This document shows positions 1-8,934 of a stretch of DNA of 64,000 bases, piece by piece. Source of the DNA: PALSA-555 sp963731625 (GTDB lineage: Bacteria; Actinomycetota; Acidimicrobiia; IMCC26256; PALSA-555); NCBI GenBank assembly GCA_963731625.1, contig CAVSWH010000001.1, positions 372,001 to 436,000 of the forward strand, given 5' to 3'. Both the position numbers and the translations under genes were made by a program. Below the pieces are notes generated by a model, which was given only the letters and a program-made list of their open reading frames with translations, was not told the DNA's origin and did not search any database. The first letter of the stretch is position 1. Each line of letters starts with the position of its first letter.

Positions 1-1077
1 CTCGGCGCGTCGCTCGCGCTGTCAGGCCCGCAGCGCGCGCTCGGCCGGGAGTACCTCACCGGCCTCCAGATGGCGGTCGACCACATCGACGAATCCGGCG
101 GCCTCCTCAACGATCATCGGTGCCTCGAGCTGCTCTACAAGGACGACCGGGGCGACGCGTCGATCGCGCGCCAGGCCGTCCTCGACCTGGTCAACCGGGA
201 GCAGGTGACCTTCCTGGTGAGCCCGTTCCTGTCGACCCAGGTGCAGCGCGCGACATCGGCGCTCGCCGCCGCGAACGTGCCGGTCAGCAGCTTCTCGGGC
301 CTCGACGAAACCTTCCGGCGCGCGACGGCGCCGTGGACCTTCCCGGTCGCTTCGTCGACGAGCACCGTGACCCGAGCGATGGTCGACTACGCGCGAGCGC
401 AGGGCTGGCACCAGCTCGCGATCGCCGCCGTCGATGATCCCGCCGGCCGACACGGCGCGTCGTCCCTCGCCCGAGCCGCGCAGCAAAGCGGGCTGGTCGT
501 CTCGGCGACGGCCGTCACGACGGGCGCCCGGGCGGCGACCGCGGTCGAGCGGCTCCGCGCCACCGGTCCCGACGGCTTGGCCGTCGTCGGCGACACGCTC
601 GCCGTCGGCGCGGTGCTCGAGGCGCGCCGCGCCGCCGGATGGGAGGCCCCGGTCATCGCGAGCCCGACGGCGGTCGACCCGAGCGTCGTGCGGGTCGCCG
701 GCGAACCCGGCTTGTCGGGTGTCGCGGTCGTGGTGCCGCAGGCGATCGTGGCCCAGCCCGGGATCTCGGACGCCGACGTCCGCCACTTCCGCGACCAGCT
801 GCGCGCCGAGCTGCACCACGGCACGATCGACGGATCGATCCTCACGTATGCGCAGGGCTACGACGCGGTGACGATGATGGCGTCCTCGGCCGAGAGCAGC
901 CACTCGATCACCGCGTCGAACGTGCGGACGTACCTCGAGAGCGCCGGGTACGAGGGTCTGCTCGCGTCGTACCAATACACCACGGGATCCCACAGCGGCA
1001 TCCCGGCCAGCCAGCAGGTGGTCGCGCCGGCCGCGCTGCTGTCCGACGGCCTCTTCGCCGCGCCGGGCGGCTCCTGA
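1..1077 (+). CDS. ABC transporter substrate-binding protein, branched-chain amino acid type (5' end outside window)
   Basis: The reading frame is open from the first base of the window, so the start codon and export signal lie upstream; 358 residues are visible. The opening residues (SGPQRALGREYLTGLQMAVDH followed by an ESGG turn and YKDDRG) match the first lobe of periplasmic branched-chain amino acid/amide binding proteins (type I periplasmic fold). The fold continues with alternating lobes to the stop at 1077. By family it captures a small polar or amide solute outside the membrane for an ABC importer. No permease or ATPase gene is in view, so substrate and partner are unknown. The next gene converges on it after 41 bp. 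Confidence 0.85.
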   Translation, partial: LGASLALSGPQRALGREYLTGLQMAVDHIDESGGLLNDHRCLELLYKDDRGDASIARQAVLDLVNREQVTFLVSPFLSTQVQRATSALAAANVPVSSFSGLDETFRRATAPWTFPVASSTSTVTRAMVDYARAQGWHQLAIAAVDDPAGRHGASSLARAAQQSGLVVSATAVTTGARAATAVERLRATGPDGLAVVGDTLAVGAVLEARRAAGWEAPVIASPTAVDPSVVRVAGEPGLSGVAVVVPQAIVAQPGISDADVRHFRDQLRAELHHGTIDGSILTYAQGYDAVTMMASSAESSHSITASNVRTYLESAGYEGLLASYQYTTGSHSGIPASQQVVAPAALLSDGLFAAPGGS

Positions 1078-1118
1078 TCGACGGGCCCGGCGGACGCGCT
1101 CGAGGGCACGCGTCGCCT

Positions 1119-2366
1119 CTAGGGATGCTCGCCGAGGTAGAAGCGGGTGCCCTGGTCGTCGGTGCACGACGACGTGACGCCGTAGGGCTGCACCTCGGGA
1201 TCCGTCGCCGTGCCGCCCGCGCGGCGGACGGCGTCCACCGCGCTGGCGATGTCGTCGACGCGATACATCGGCACGGTCGTCGCGACGTCGTGGCCGCCGT
1301 GCATGCCGGTCATCGGCACGACATCCTCGACCTGCCAGCCGTCCTCGACGTTGCCCGGCGAGAACTGCCACCCGAGGACCGAGCTGTAGAACTGGCGCGC
1401 CGCAGCCGCGTCCCGCACCTCCATCGTCAGGTAGCTGATGTCGCCCGGCCGCTCGCCGTTGGCCGGCCCGGGCACGGCGCCGACGCCACCCGGCGGCTCG
1501 AACATCGCGAAGTGCGTCCCCTGGTCGTCGACGCACTCGCTGACGAGCCCGTAGGGCTCCGGCACCGGCTCGGAGGCGGTGCCCCCGGCGCCGCGCACCC
1601 GCGCGATCGCCGCGTGCACGTCGGCGACGGCGAAGCACAGGAAGAGGGTGGTGTGCGGCTCGCCGCCCCACAGCCCGTGGTGGAGCGTCTGGCCCTGGAC
1701 CTGGCGGCCTTGGGGGCCGCTGCCGGGCGCGTAGGTCCAACGGAGCGTGGCCGCGTAGAAGGTCGCGGCGCGCGCCACATCGGGGACCCAGAGCGACACG
1801 TAGCCGATGTCGCCGTCACGCGGGCTGGCGTGCAGGGGGGCGCCCATGATCATCCAGCGGTGGTTGAAGGGGTCGCGGATGACCGCGTTGCGCCCGTAGT
1901 CGGCATCCGCCGCGGGGCGCTCCAGCGTGGCACCCTGCGCGACGGCCCGGTCGACGACGGTGTCGACTTCGTCGACGCGCAGGTGCAGCGTGACGGGCAC
2001 GCCGGACGGCTCCGGCGCGACGACGCCGATCTCCGGGTGCGCGTCGGAGAGCATGAGCGGCGCCGTGCCGATCTCCAGCTCGGCGTGACCGATCCGCCCG
2101 TCGGGCATGACGTACGGCTCGCCGCGGCGGCGGGCGCCGAACGCCGCGACGTACCAGTCGATCGCCTCGCGGGCGCCGTTCACCGCCAGGTAGGGGGTGA
2201 GCACAGCGGTCGTGATCGTCGGGGTCTCGTCGGTGAGCACGGACATGGGAACTCCTTCGGGGAGGTCGAGGACCCACTCGAGGCGGGCCCGCAGTCGGGC
2301 GGTGAATCGGGAGTCGGGCTCGATCGGGCTGACCGGCGTGCGGAGCTCGTCGAAGGGGTCAGGCAT
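1119..2366 (-). CDS. Triple-VOC-domain protein translationally coupled to an ECF sigma factor
   Basis: A 415-residue protein with three consecutive vicinal-oxygen-chelate (glyoxalase/bleomycin-resistance) domains. Domain 1, about residues 53-175, is PhnB-like (AIDWYVAAFGA, then DPFNHRWMI). Domain 2, about 185-295, starts GDIGYVSLWVPDV. Domain 3, about 312-412, starts GDISYLTMEVRDA. A 45-residue N-terminal extension (DSRFTARLRARLEWVLD) precedes them. The start codon lies inside the end of the upstream sigma gene (8-bp overlap), so the two are coupled. VOC domains bind small molecules or metals or catalyse isomerase/dioxygenase chemistry; no specific reaction can be assigned. The N-terminal extension plus sigma coupling suggests, by inference only, a sigma-controlling or stress-sensing role. 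An internal ATG at 2246 would give the VOC domains alone. Confidence 0.85.
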   Translation of the reverse strand: MPDPFDELRTPVSPIEPDSRFTARLRARLEWVLDLPEGVPMSVLTDETPTITTAVLTPYLAVNGAREAIDWYVAAFGARRRGEPYVMPDGRIGHAELEIGTAPLMLSDAHPEIGVVAPEPSGVPVTLHLRVDEVDTVVDRAVAQGATLERPAADADYGRNAVIRDPFNHRWMIMGAPLHASPRDGDIGYVSLWVPDVARAATFYAATLRWTYAPGSGPQGRQVQGQTLHHGLWGGEPHTTLFLCFAVADVHAAIARVRGAGGTASEPVPEPYGLVSECVDDQGTHFAMFEPPGGVGAVPGPANGERPGDISYLTMEVRDAAAARQFYSSVLGWQFSPGNVEDGWQVEDVVPMTGMHGGHDVATTVPMYRVDDIASAVDAVRRAGGTATDPEVQPYGVTSSCTDDQGTRFYLGEHP

Positions 2367-2871
2367 CGTCGGCCTCCTCGTAGGCGCGTCGGAACGCGGT
2401 GCGCGCCCGCACGAGCAGCGCCTCGGTCGCGTGCACGCTGCGCTCCAGGTGCGCGGCGACCTCGGGAACGGGCAGATCGTCGAGGTAGCGGAGGGTGAGC
2501 GCGGCCCGGTGCTGGGGTGCGAGGTCGTTGAGGGTTTCGCGGGCCCGCACCGCGTCGAGGTGCGCGTCCCAGGGATCCTCGGCGCGGAGGTCGTCGCCGA
2601 CGGCGCGGAGGCTGCGCTCCTCCCGCGACTGGCGGCGCCAGTGGTCCACGAGCTTGTGCCGGGCGACCCCGATGAGCCAGGGGACGGTCATCGTGAGGAC
2701 GCGGTCCCGGCGGACGGCGTCGGCGGCGGCGAGGAACGTCTCGGCGGTCAGGTCCTCGGCGACCGATCGCTGGTGGCAGCGGGTGAGGAGGTAGCCGTAG
2801 ACGTCGCCGACCGACGCGTCGTAGAGCTCCAGGAGACCCGTCGGGCTCGCCGGGGCGGCCTGCTCGCTCAC
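2359..2871 (-). CDS. ECF-type RNA polymerase sigma factor
   Basis: A 170-residue sigma-70 family protein of extracytoplasmic-function size. Region 2 is at about residues 15-85 (VYGYLLTRCHQRSVAEDLTA, then VPWLIGVARHKLVDHWRR, the -10 recognition helix). Region 4 is at about 110-165 (LNDLAPQHRAALTLRYLDD, then an HTH ending LLVRARTAFRRAYEEA). It begins with GTG. No zinc-binding anti-sigma gene is adjacent; instead the downstream gene overlaps by 8 bp and encodes a triple-VOC protein. The sigma factor presumably directs core polymerase to a small stress or xenobiotic regulon, controlled in some way by its coupled partner. Upstream lies a homopyrimidine/homopurine tract separating it from a secreted hydrolase transcribed in the same direction. 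Confidence 0.9.
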   Translation of the reverse strand: MSEQAAPASPTGLLELYDASVGDVYGYLLTRCHQRSVAEDLTAETFLAAADAVRRDRVLTMTVPWLIGVARHKLVDHWRRQSREERSLRAVGDDLRAEDPWDAHLDAVRARETLNDLAPQHRAALTLRYLDDLPVPEVAAHLERSVHATEALLVRARTAFRRAYEEADDA

Positions 2872-2919
2872 ACCCGGATCATCGTCCGGGCGGCCGATTC
2901 TCCGACGGTCCGGCCGCGA

Positions 2920-2957
2920 TTTCTTTCCTTTTTCTTCCTTCCTTCTCTTCTTGTCCT
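2920..2957. other. 38-bp homopyrimidine tract
   Basis: The plus strand from 2920 to 2957 is all C/T apart from one G at 2953, an abrupt T-rich island in about 70% G+C DNA. It lies between the hydrolase stop (2956) and the sigma start (2871), both on the minus strand, so any readthrough RNA there is purine-rich. Just beyond it, a GCGGCCG...CGGCCGC inverted repeat lies at about 2893-2919. It may act as an insulator or triplex-forming sequence. No function is demonstrated. Confidence 0.5.
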
Positions 2958-4365
2958 ACCGGGAGTCGACCTTCTGGAGGAAGGGGACGAGCCGGTCGAA
3001 GAAGGCATTGTGCGGATAGGCGCCCGCCGGGTCGTTGTGGGCATAGGTGCTCGCGAAGTCCGCCAGCGTGAGGTTCTGCGCCGGGATCCCGGACTGCGCG
3101 GCGAGCGCCTGGGCGTCCTGGGGCACCGCCGCCCCGCCGAGGTGGGCGCCGAACGCGTAGATGAGCAGGCTCTTCGGGAGGTCGTGACCCATCGTGGCAT
3201 CGACGTCGAGCGTGCTCTGCGCCGGGTTCGCGTTGCCGTTGGCGACGGCGCCGGTGTCGTCGGTCAGCCGTTGCGGGAAGTACCACTCGGTGCCGTCGGC
3301 GTTGTTCACGCCGACGCCGGAGAACATCGTCGCGTAACGGGTGATCGGCGTGAGCGCGCCGGTCCCGTCCCAGCCCCGCACCGCGCCCGTCGGGGTGAGC
3401 CCGGCGCCGAGGTGCGCTTGCGCCGCGGCGAGGCTGGCCGGTGAGGTCGCGACGTTCAGCGCGTAGCCGTACTGGCCCACGTTCGTCACGGGGACGGGCG
3501 GGACGATCGCCGCCGGCAGCAGGCCCGAGGTCTGCCCGAGCGACGGAGCGTTCGGGTCGAGGAGCGCGCCCGCCGAGCCGGTCGCGTTAAAGATGCCGGC
3601 GTAGGGCGCGGCGATCCCGCCGAACGCGAGCCACGGCGTGGCGCTCGCCGTGTCGAGCGTCGCGAGCTCGGTCGTCGCCTGGGCCGCGCTGACCGGCGTC
3701 GCCATGCTGCCTCCGTCGATGTACACGAGCCCGGCCAGGCCGTCGGCCCCCGGACGGCCGTTGAAGTCCCAGGTCGCGTACGCCGTGACCACCGACCCGC
3801 CGAGCGAGTGCCCGCCGAGGACCACCTTCCCGCCGAGGCGCCGCGCCGCGGCGATGACGTCGTGCAGGTCCTGGACCGCGACGTTCATGCCCCAGTCCTT
3901 CGCGAACTCGACGCTCGACGTCGGGATCATCTGGAAGTGCGAGCTGATGCTGGGGTTCTTCAGGTAGCCGAGGTAGTAGTTGTAGAGCTGCGTCGAGTTG
4001 ACCTTGTGCTGCTTGAACAGATTCAGCTCGGACTGGTCCTCGAGCAGGTTCTCGCGGCGCTCGACCGACCAGACCTGCCAGCCCGGGAGCTTCGACACGA
4101 TCCATCGCGCCAGGGGCACGAAGTAGGAGCTGCCGGCCGAGGTGCCCGGCTCGAGCACGAGGACGTTCTTCGCGCCGCTCGGTCCGACCTTGAGCACGCC
4201 GACCTTGTTGTATTGGGCCGGCGTGCCGGGGGCCGGGTAGCCGTTCATCCACTCGACGTTGAGGTTCGGGGTGGCGGGCGCGCTCGACGCCGGGCTCGGG
4301 GCCAGCGCCACGAGCAGCGCCGCCGCCACTGCGATCGGCAGGGCTCGCTTCAGGCGCATGGCCAC
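2956..4365 (-). CDS. Secreted alpha/beta-hydrolase fold protein
   Basis: A 469-residue protein with a Sec signal peptide: RLKR basic start, hydrophobic stretch to about residue 25, cleavage likely after SPASSA. A serine-hydrolase nucleophile elbow GHSLGGS is at about residue 185, followed by a strand and an acid region (YIDGGSMATP). It is much longer than a minimal alpha/beta hydrolase, with inserted lid-like segments between about 215 and 380. By family it hydrolyses esters, amides or similar bonds outside the cytoplasm; the substrate is not predictable. It stands alone with a 375-bp upstream gap. Its downstream neighbour on the same strand is the ECF sigma gene, separated by the polypyrimidine tract. 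Confidence 0.85.
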   Translation of the reverse strand: MAMRLKRALPIAVAAALLVALAPSPASSAPATPNLNVEWMNGYPAPGTPAQYNKVGVLKVGPSGAKNVLVLEPGTSAGSSYFVPLARWIVSKLPGWQVWSVERRENLLEDQSELNLFKQHKVNSTQLYNYYLGYLKNPSISSHFQMIPTSSVEFAKDWGMNVAVQDLHDVIAAARRLGGKVVLGGHSLGGSVVTAYATWDFNGRPGADGLAGLVYIDGGSMATPVSAAQATTELATLDTASATPWLAFGGIAAPYAGIFNATGSAGALLDPNAPSLGQTSGLLPAAIVPPVPVTNVGQYGYALNVATSPASLAAAQAHLGAGLTPTGAVRGWDGTGALTPITRYATMFSGVGVNNADGTEWYFPQRLTDDTGAVANGNANPAQSTLDVDATMGHDLPKSLLIYAFGAHLGGAAVPQDAQALAAQSGIPAQNLTLADFASTYAHNDPAGAYPHNAFFDRLVPFLQKVDSR

Positions 4366-4740
4366 ATCCTCCGCTCGCGGCCGGCGGCCCGCGACGCTCC
4401 GTAGGTCTAGGTCGGCGGCGCATCAGCCGTCCATGCGCGAGGCCTCCGCCTGATGCGGTCGTCGGCGAGCGTAGGTCGGGTCGCCTGCACGGTCCTCCAT
4501 GCCAGAACGTCCGAGGGAGTTGAACGCACGTCCAGGGCTTTACACACCCTCGCCCGGCGTCCAATGGATGTCCAACGAGTGCTTCGTGTCTGCTGATCTC
4601 CTGTGCCGTTGCGGCCTCGCCGCGGCGACGCACCACGTCGCCGTCGGAAAGGCGAGCCCCAGGCGACGCTTCGCCAATCGTCACGCCGCGGCGCCGGGGC
4701 GTTCGGCCACCCGACGCCCGCGCGGCGAGGGTCGCCGGCG
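4366..4740. other. Gene-free spacer with a long dyad and a tRNA relic
   Basis: This 375-bp stretch holds no convincing coding frame. It contains an 8-bp perfect inverted repeat with a 23-nt loop (CGCATCAG at 4419-4426, CTGATGCG at 4450-4457) upstream of the minus-strand hydrolase. It also carries two short GTAGGTC direct repeats (about 4401 and 4471) and the tRNA-Cys-like fragment at 4511-4555. Nothing else recognisable is present. Confidence 0.5.
4511..4555 (-). pseudogene. Degenerate tRNA-Cys fragment (anticodon arm to T-loop)
   Basis: Read on the minus strand, this stretch matches the anticodon arm, variable loop and T-loop of the intact tRNA-Cys at 16078-16152 at about 36 of 45 positions, including the core CCCTGGACGTG and GTTCAA. 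The anticodon loop has changed to GTGTAAA. The T-stem no longer pairs, and acceptor and D arms are not recognisable, so it cannot be functional. It has the same orientation as the other two tRNA-Cys sequences downstream. It could be an integration scar or simply a decayed paralogue. Confidence 0.55.
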
Positions 4741-6421
4741 TCACCGCCAGGCGTAGAAGGTGCCCGTCGCCTCCGCGGTGCCGCGGTCGCGCCCCTGGGG
4801 ATCCTCGTGGATGACGATGGTCTCGATGTGGCGGAACCCGACGCTGCGCAGCATCGCCTCGAGACCCGACGCGTTCGGCGCCCACCAGTTCGTCGGGTCG
4901 CCCTCGAGCTCCGCCCCCGGGTAGAAGCGCAGGGCCGGCCCGTCGATGTCGGAGAGCGCCAGATGCGTGTTGCACACCAGCAGCTCCCCCACGACAGACG
5001 CGACCCGCTGGAGACCCAACAGCGGATCCTGGAGGTGGTAGAGAACACCCAGGAAGAAGACGACGTCGAAGCGCCCGCCGAGCGCCTCGGGCGACAGGTC
5101 CATGACGTCGATCGTGAGGTCCTCCACCCGGGAGCGGCGCGCCGCCCGAGCGAGCTCGAAGCACTCCTTCGACCCCCAGCCGCCGCCCCCCCACGAGTAG
5201 GAGTCCGTGGCCAGGACCCGGGCCGCGCCCTGCTCCTCGGCGTAGAAGGAGCACAGCCCGTCCCACGCGCCGACGTCGAGCACCGTCTTGCCGGCGAGAT
5301 CCTCGGGCAGGTGCATGTTCCGCACCTTCTCCGCCGAGTCGCCGTCCGCCCCCGGGGTCACGATTCCATTGCCGAGGTCGATGTGGTGGAACCACGGCAG
5401 CTCGTCGACCCGTCGGCGCAACCGCTCGAGATCGTCGGTCGCCTGCTCGGCGCGGTCCCCGCTCGCGCTCAGCGTCGACGGGCGCGTCACGCCCGGGCCG
5501 GTCCCCGGCGGGGCTCCGTCGGCAGGATCGACGATCCGACCCGAACGCCCGCGGCGCCGGTCGCGCCGTGAGCGCTCGGCCTCGGCCGTGCCGGCCCGCG
5601 ACGCCACGACCGTGTACCAGGGGTGGTCAGTCATGCCGATGTCGACGTAGTGCTGCTCGTGGTACTCGACGCGGGCGTCGACGTATCCGAGGACGCCGAG
5701 GAGCTGCACGAAGAACTCCGGGCTGAAGGTCCACCACCGGCTCGCGACCTGGTTCTCCTGCGACGGATAGAGGACGGCGATGGGCTCGCCCCGCCGGTCC
5801 GGTCCGTCCGGAACGGAACGAAGCTCGGTGACCACGATCGTCTCGGTGGTCCGCGACGCGCAGCTGAGCAGGATGCCGATGGGATCGTGGCTGTGCAACA
5901 GCACGGCGCCGATCACGGTGATGTCGTACGTGCCGAGCTGCGTCGGCAGCTGCACGGCCGTGCTCGGTGTGGACCTTCGCCTGCAAACCCAGCTCGCGAT
6001 GCACAAGCCAGAACGCGTTCTTCACCCGCTCCAGGCCCAGCGCGCTCTGCGCCCGGATCTGGTCCGCGTCGACGCCGTGCATCGGCACGACGTTCGGCGC
6101 GCTGCCGGACGGCAGCTCGACGGCCACGACGCGCGCTCCCCGACGCTCGAGCTCGCTCGTGACGTAGCCGCTCGCCGGTCCGATCTCCAGCACGCGTTTG
6201 CCGTCGAAGTCCACGTGGCCGAGATAGGCGTCGATCCCGGCTCGTAGATCCCACGAGCCCCGCTGCGGGCCGGATAGCGGCAGATCGATCGCGTGGTAGA
6301 ACCAGCAGTCCTCGACCGATCGCACGTCGCGCGGCTCGGTGTACAGGCCGTCGGCCTCCCCGTCATGCTCGAGCGGTTCGGCGTCGGGCGCGCCGCCGAC
6401 GGGGCGGATGTGTCGCGTCAC
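4741..6421 (-). pseudogene. Two-domain SAM-dependent methyltransferase, interrupted by a frameshift
   Basis: One gene read in two frames. From a GTG at 6421 the first frame gives a methyltransferase N-terminus (CWFYHAIDLP, then SAM motif RVLEIGPASGY). Near 5957-5965 one extra base, or two missing, throws it out of frame; the second frame continues the same fold (QLPTQLGTYDITVIGAVLLH). It then adds a complete second methyltransferase domain with TVLDVGAWDGLCSFYAEEQGA and a CmoB/DUF1698-like ending. The tandem arrangement and neighbours (GT4 glycosyltransferase 67 bp upstream, another methyltransferase beyond) suggest modification of a surface glycan. Because the second frame is otherwise clean, this is either a recent mutation or a sequencing/assembly error. 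If corrected, the protein would be about 560 residues. Confidence 0.75.
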
Positions 6422-6488
6422 GGTCGATGCTCCGCCTGTCGGGCGGCAACGCGGCGACCGGCGAATCGCGGCGACGCGACGGCGGCGC

Positions 6489-8897
6489 TCATCTGGCGCT
6501 CCGTAGCGGCGTCCGGGGCAGCGCGTCGAGCCCCACTTGGATCTGCGAGAGGCGACGGGCGAGGCGGGCCTGCACCATGCGGGGGCTGTACCGCTGGCGG
6601 ATCGTCGCGGCGGCCGCCTGCCCGATCCGACCCCGAAGCGACGGGCGGTCGTGCAGCAGCCGCATCCAGCGGGCGGCGTCCTCGACCGACGGATCGGCCC
6701 ACTCGAGGCCAGGGAGGTAGAGGATCGCCGCACCGGGCAGCGCGGCGTGATCCCCCGACTCGATCGTCCGCAGCCGGTAGCCGACCAGGCAGCTGTTGGC
6801 GGCATCGGTGAAGTCCATGTTGCCGGAGTAGGCCGTCACGATCGCCGGCTTGCCCAGGTACATGGCTTCGGCGATCCCGAGCCCGAAGCCCTCCGAGCGG
6901 TGCAACGACACGTAGACGTCGATCGAGCCGAGGAGCGCGTTCATCTGTGCGCGCGTCAGCTCGGCGTCGATCAGCACCCCGCGCACGTCGGCGATCGCGT
7001 CCCGCAGCGCGGCCTCGAACGCGGGGACGCGCTCCAGGTGCTGGACCTTCACGATGAGGGAGGCGGCGCGTCCACGATCGCCGGGAGGGAACGCCTCCCG
7101 AAATGCCTCGATGACAGCCCAGGGGTTCTTCCGCGCTGGGGTGGAATTCACGTCGAAGTTGAAGAAGAAGGTCGTGCTGTCCGGGTCGGCGAGCGGCGGG
7201 GACCGCCAGATGGTCGGTGGGGCTGGTGCCTCCACGAGGCACCCCATGACGTGGACGGGCAGTCCGGCGGGCGCGGCCGCGCGCATGGACTCGCGCACGA
7301 ACTGGCTCGCGACCCAGACCTCGTCGACGCGCTGCAGCTGCGTGGACAAGCCGGGTGGCATGCCCGTCAGCTCCCAGAACCAGCAACCGATGGCGTAGCG
7401 AGGCTGGTCGGGGGGTCGCAGGTCAACGTCAGTGACCAGCCCGAGTTCGTTGATGTTGAGCAGCCACAAGTCGATGGCGTGGGGTCGGCCCGCCGGGAGG
7501 TGCGCGAGGGTCGGGGTCGTCCGCGTCGCGTTGCGGTCCGCGTGGCTCGCGAGGCGCGTGACGGCGACGTCGACGCCGGCCGTCACGATGCCCGAGACGA
7601 TTCGCCGCCCGGCCTCCATGAGCCCGGTCGTGGCATCGAAGTCGCCGATGGCGTTCACTCCGTGGAGCGCCTCGGTTCGGATCGGGGGGGTGACGGCGAC
7701 CGCCCGCCTGGGCGGATCCCGCTCGACGGCGGCGAGCACCTCCAGGTAGCGGCCCGCGACCCGCGCCGGGGTCCACTCCGCTTCGGCATGCGCGCGGGCC
7801 GCCTCGCCCGCGGTGCGTGTCCCGGCCCGGTCGCCGGCGGCCCGGATCATGGCTTGCACGGTCGGCGCGGCCCCGCCGAGCGGGTCCGCGGGCACCCGCC
7901 AGCAGAACCGGTCATCGAGGTGTCGCAGCTGCGGCAGGTCGCTGACGATCACCGGTTTGCCAGCACTGCAGGCGAGCGCCACCGACGCGGGGAACTCGCC
8001 CGCGCTCGGCCACCGCAGGTCGACCACCACGTCGCTAATGGCAAGCGCCGCCCGGAACTCGGGCTCGGGGACATCGGTCAACGTGCCGGCGGCGTACGCC
8101 ACGTCTTCCTCGGCGAGCACGGTCCGGGCATCGTCGAGCGCGGCGGGGTCGTCCACCCGGCCGGTCAATAGGAGACGAGCGTGCGGCACCGACCGGAGCA
8201 CCACGGCGAAGAGGCGCGCCGTGTACGCCGCTCGTCTGCGCCGGGCGAACGCGGCCGGCACGCCGAAGACGACGTCGTCCTCGCTCCAGCCGAAGTGCTG
8301 GCGCGGGTCGGGGCCGAACCGATCGAGGGGACCGGACGGCGCTGCGAGCGGCACATGGAACACCGACGCGGTCGGACATCGAGCCGTGATCTCGTCGTGC
8401 GCCCATTCGCTGTGGACGATCACGCCGAGGCTGGCGTCGACGACGCGCCGCTCGAGGCGCACGGCCAGGGGGTCGGGGTCGCCACGATCGATACCCTCCC
8501 GTTCGGGCCGAGCCACGCGCACGTCGTCGTAGTTGTGACGCACCTCCGCGGCGAACGCCTCGGGCGTGAGCGACGCGGCGTAGAAGTCGAGCATCGAGGG
8601 GTCGTGCAGCACCACGAGCCCCGGCTGGTGCAACAGGGCGTCGTGAATCCAACCGTGCAGGGCAGCGTCGTTGCCGACGTGGTAGATGGGACGCCTCGTG
8701 CCGGGCGCGGCACGGTCCGCGCCGGAGCCCACGACGGGGACCGGCGCCTCGACGACCGAGACCAGCTCGTCGGGCACAACCGCGATCACGTCGGCCCGTT
8801 CGGCGAGGGCCGGCAGGAGCAGCTCGGTGTTGTAGTCCGCGATCCCTGACGGCTGCGGCGGGAGCGGCGAGAAGACAGCCAGGCTCGGCGCGGTCAC
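6489..8897 (-). CDS. Large tandem GT4-type glycosyltransferase
   Basis: About 802 residues from the preferred GTG at 8897; the frame stays open to an ATG at 8966, but that would overlap the upstream gene. Two GT-B halves are visible. The first (from FSPLPPQPSGIADYNTELL) has an UDP/ADP-sugar fold typical of GT4 N-domains and its own C-lobe (SDVVVDLRWPSAGEFPASV). The second (GVNAIGDFDATTGLMEAGR) ends with the GT4 signature HRSEGFGLGIAEAM, followed by an acceptor-side lobe and RRLS tail. It would transfer sugars from nucleotide donors to a polysaccharide or lipid-linked glycan at the cytoplasmic face. The flanking methyltransferases on the same strand (gaps of 37 and 67 bp) point to one glycan-assembly operon. 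Confidence 0.85.
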   Translation of the reverse strand: MTAPSLAVFSPLPPQPSGIADYNTELLLPALAERADVIAVVPDELVSVVEAPVPVVGSGADRAAPGTRRPIYHVGNDAALHGWIHDALLHQPGLVVLHDPSMLDFYAASLTPEAFAAEVRHNYDDVRVARPEREGIDRGDPDPLAVRLERRVVDASLGVIVHSEWAHDEITARCPTASVFHVPLAAPSGPLDRFGPDPRQHFGWSEDDVVFGVPAAFARRRRAAYTARLFAVVLRSVPHARLLLTGRVDDPAALDDARTVLAEEDVAYAAGTLTDVPEPEFRAALAISDVVVDLRWPSAGEFPASVALACSAGKPVIVSDLPQLRHLDDRFCWRVPADPLGGAAPTVQAMIRAAGDRAGTRTAGEAARAHAEAEWTPARVAGRYLEVLAAVERDPPRRAVAVTPPIRTEALHGVNAIGDFDATTGLMEAGRRIVSGIVTAGVDVAVTRLASHADRNATRTTPTLAHLPAGRPHAIDLWLLNINELGLVTDVDLRPPDQPRYAIGCWFWELTGMPPGLSTQLQRVDEVWVASQFVRESMRAAAPAGLPVHVMGCLVEAPAPPTIWRSPPLADPDSTTFFFNFDVNSTPARKNPWAVIEAFREAFPPGDRGRAASLIVKVQHLERVPAFEAALRDAIADVRGVLIDAELTRAQMNALLGSIDVYVSLHRSEGFGLGIAEAMYLGKPAIVTAYSGNMDFTDAANSCLVGYRLRTIESGDHAALPGAAILYLPGLEWADPSVEDAARWMRLLHDRPSLRGRIGQAAAATIRQRYSPRMVQARLARRLSQIQVGLDALPRTPLRSAR

Positions 8898-8934
8898 GGC
8901 AGGCCAGCCGCCCCGAGCCGGCGTGCCGGCCCGG

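Noticed and set aside
4511..4555. Possible tRNA-Tyr because the anticodon loop reads GTA
   Set aside because: T-stem and acceptor do not pair, and the body is closer to tRNA-Cys; the GTA results from substitutions in a decayed copy.
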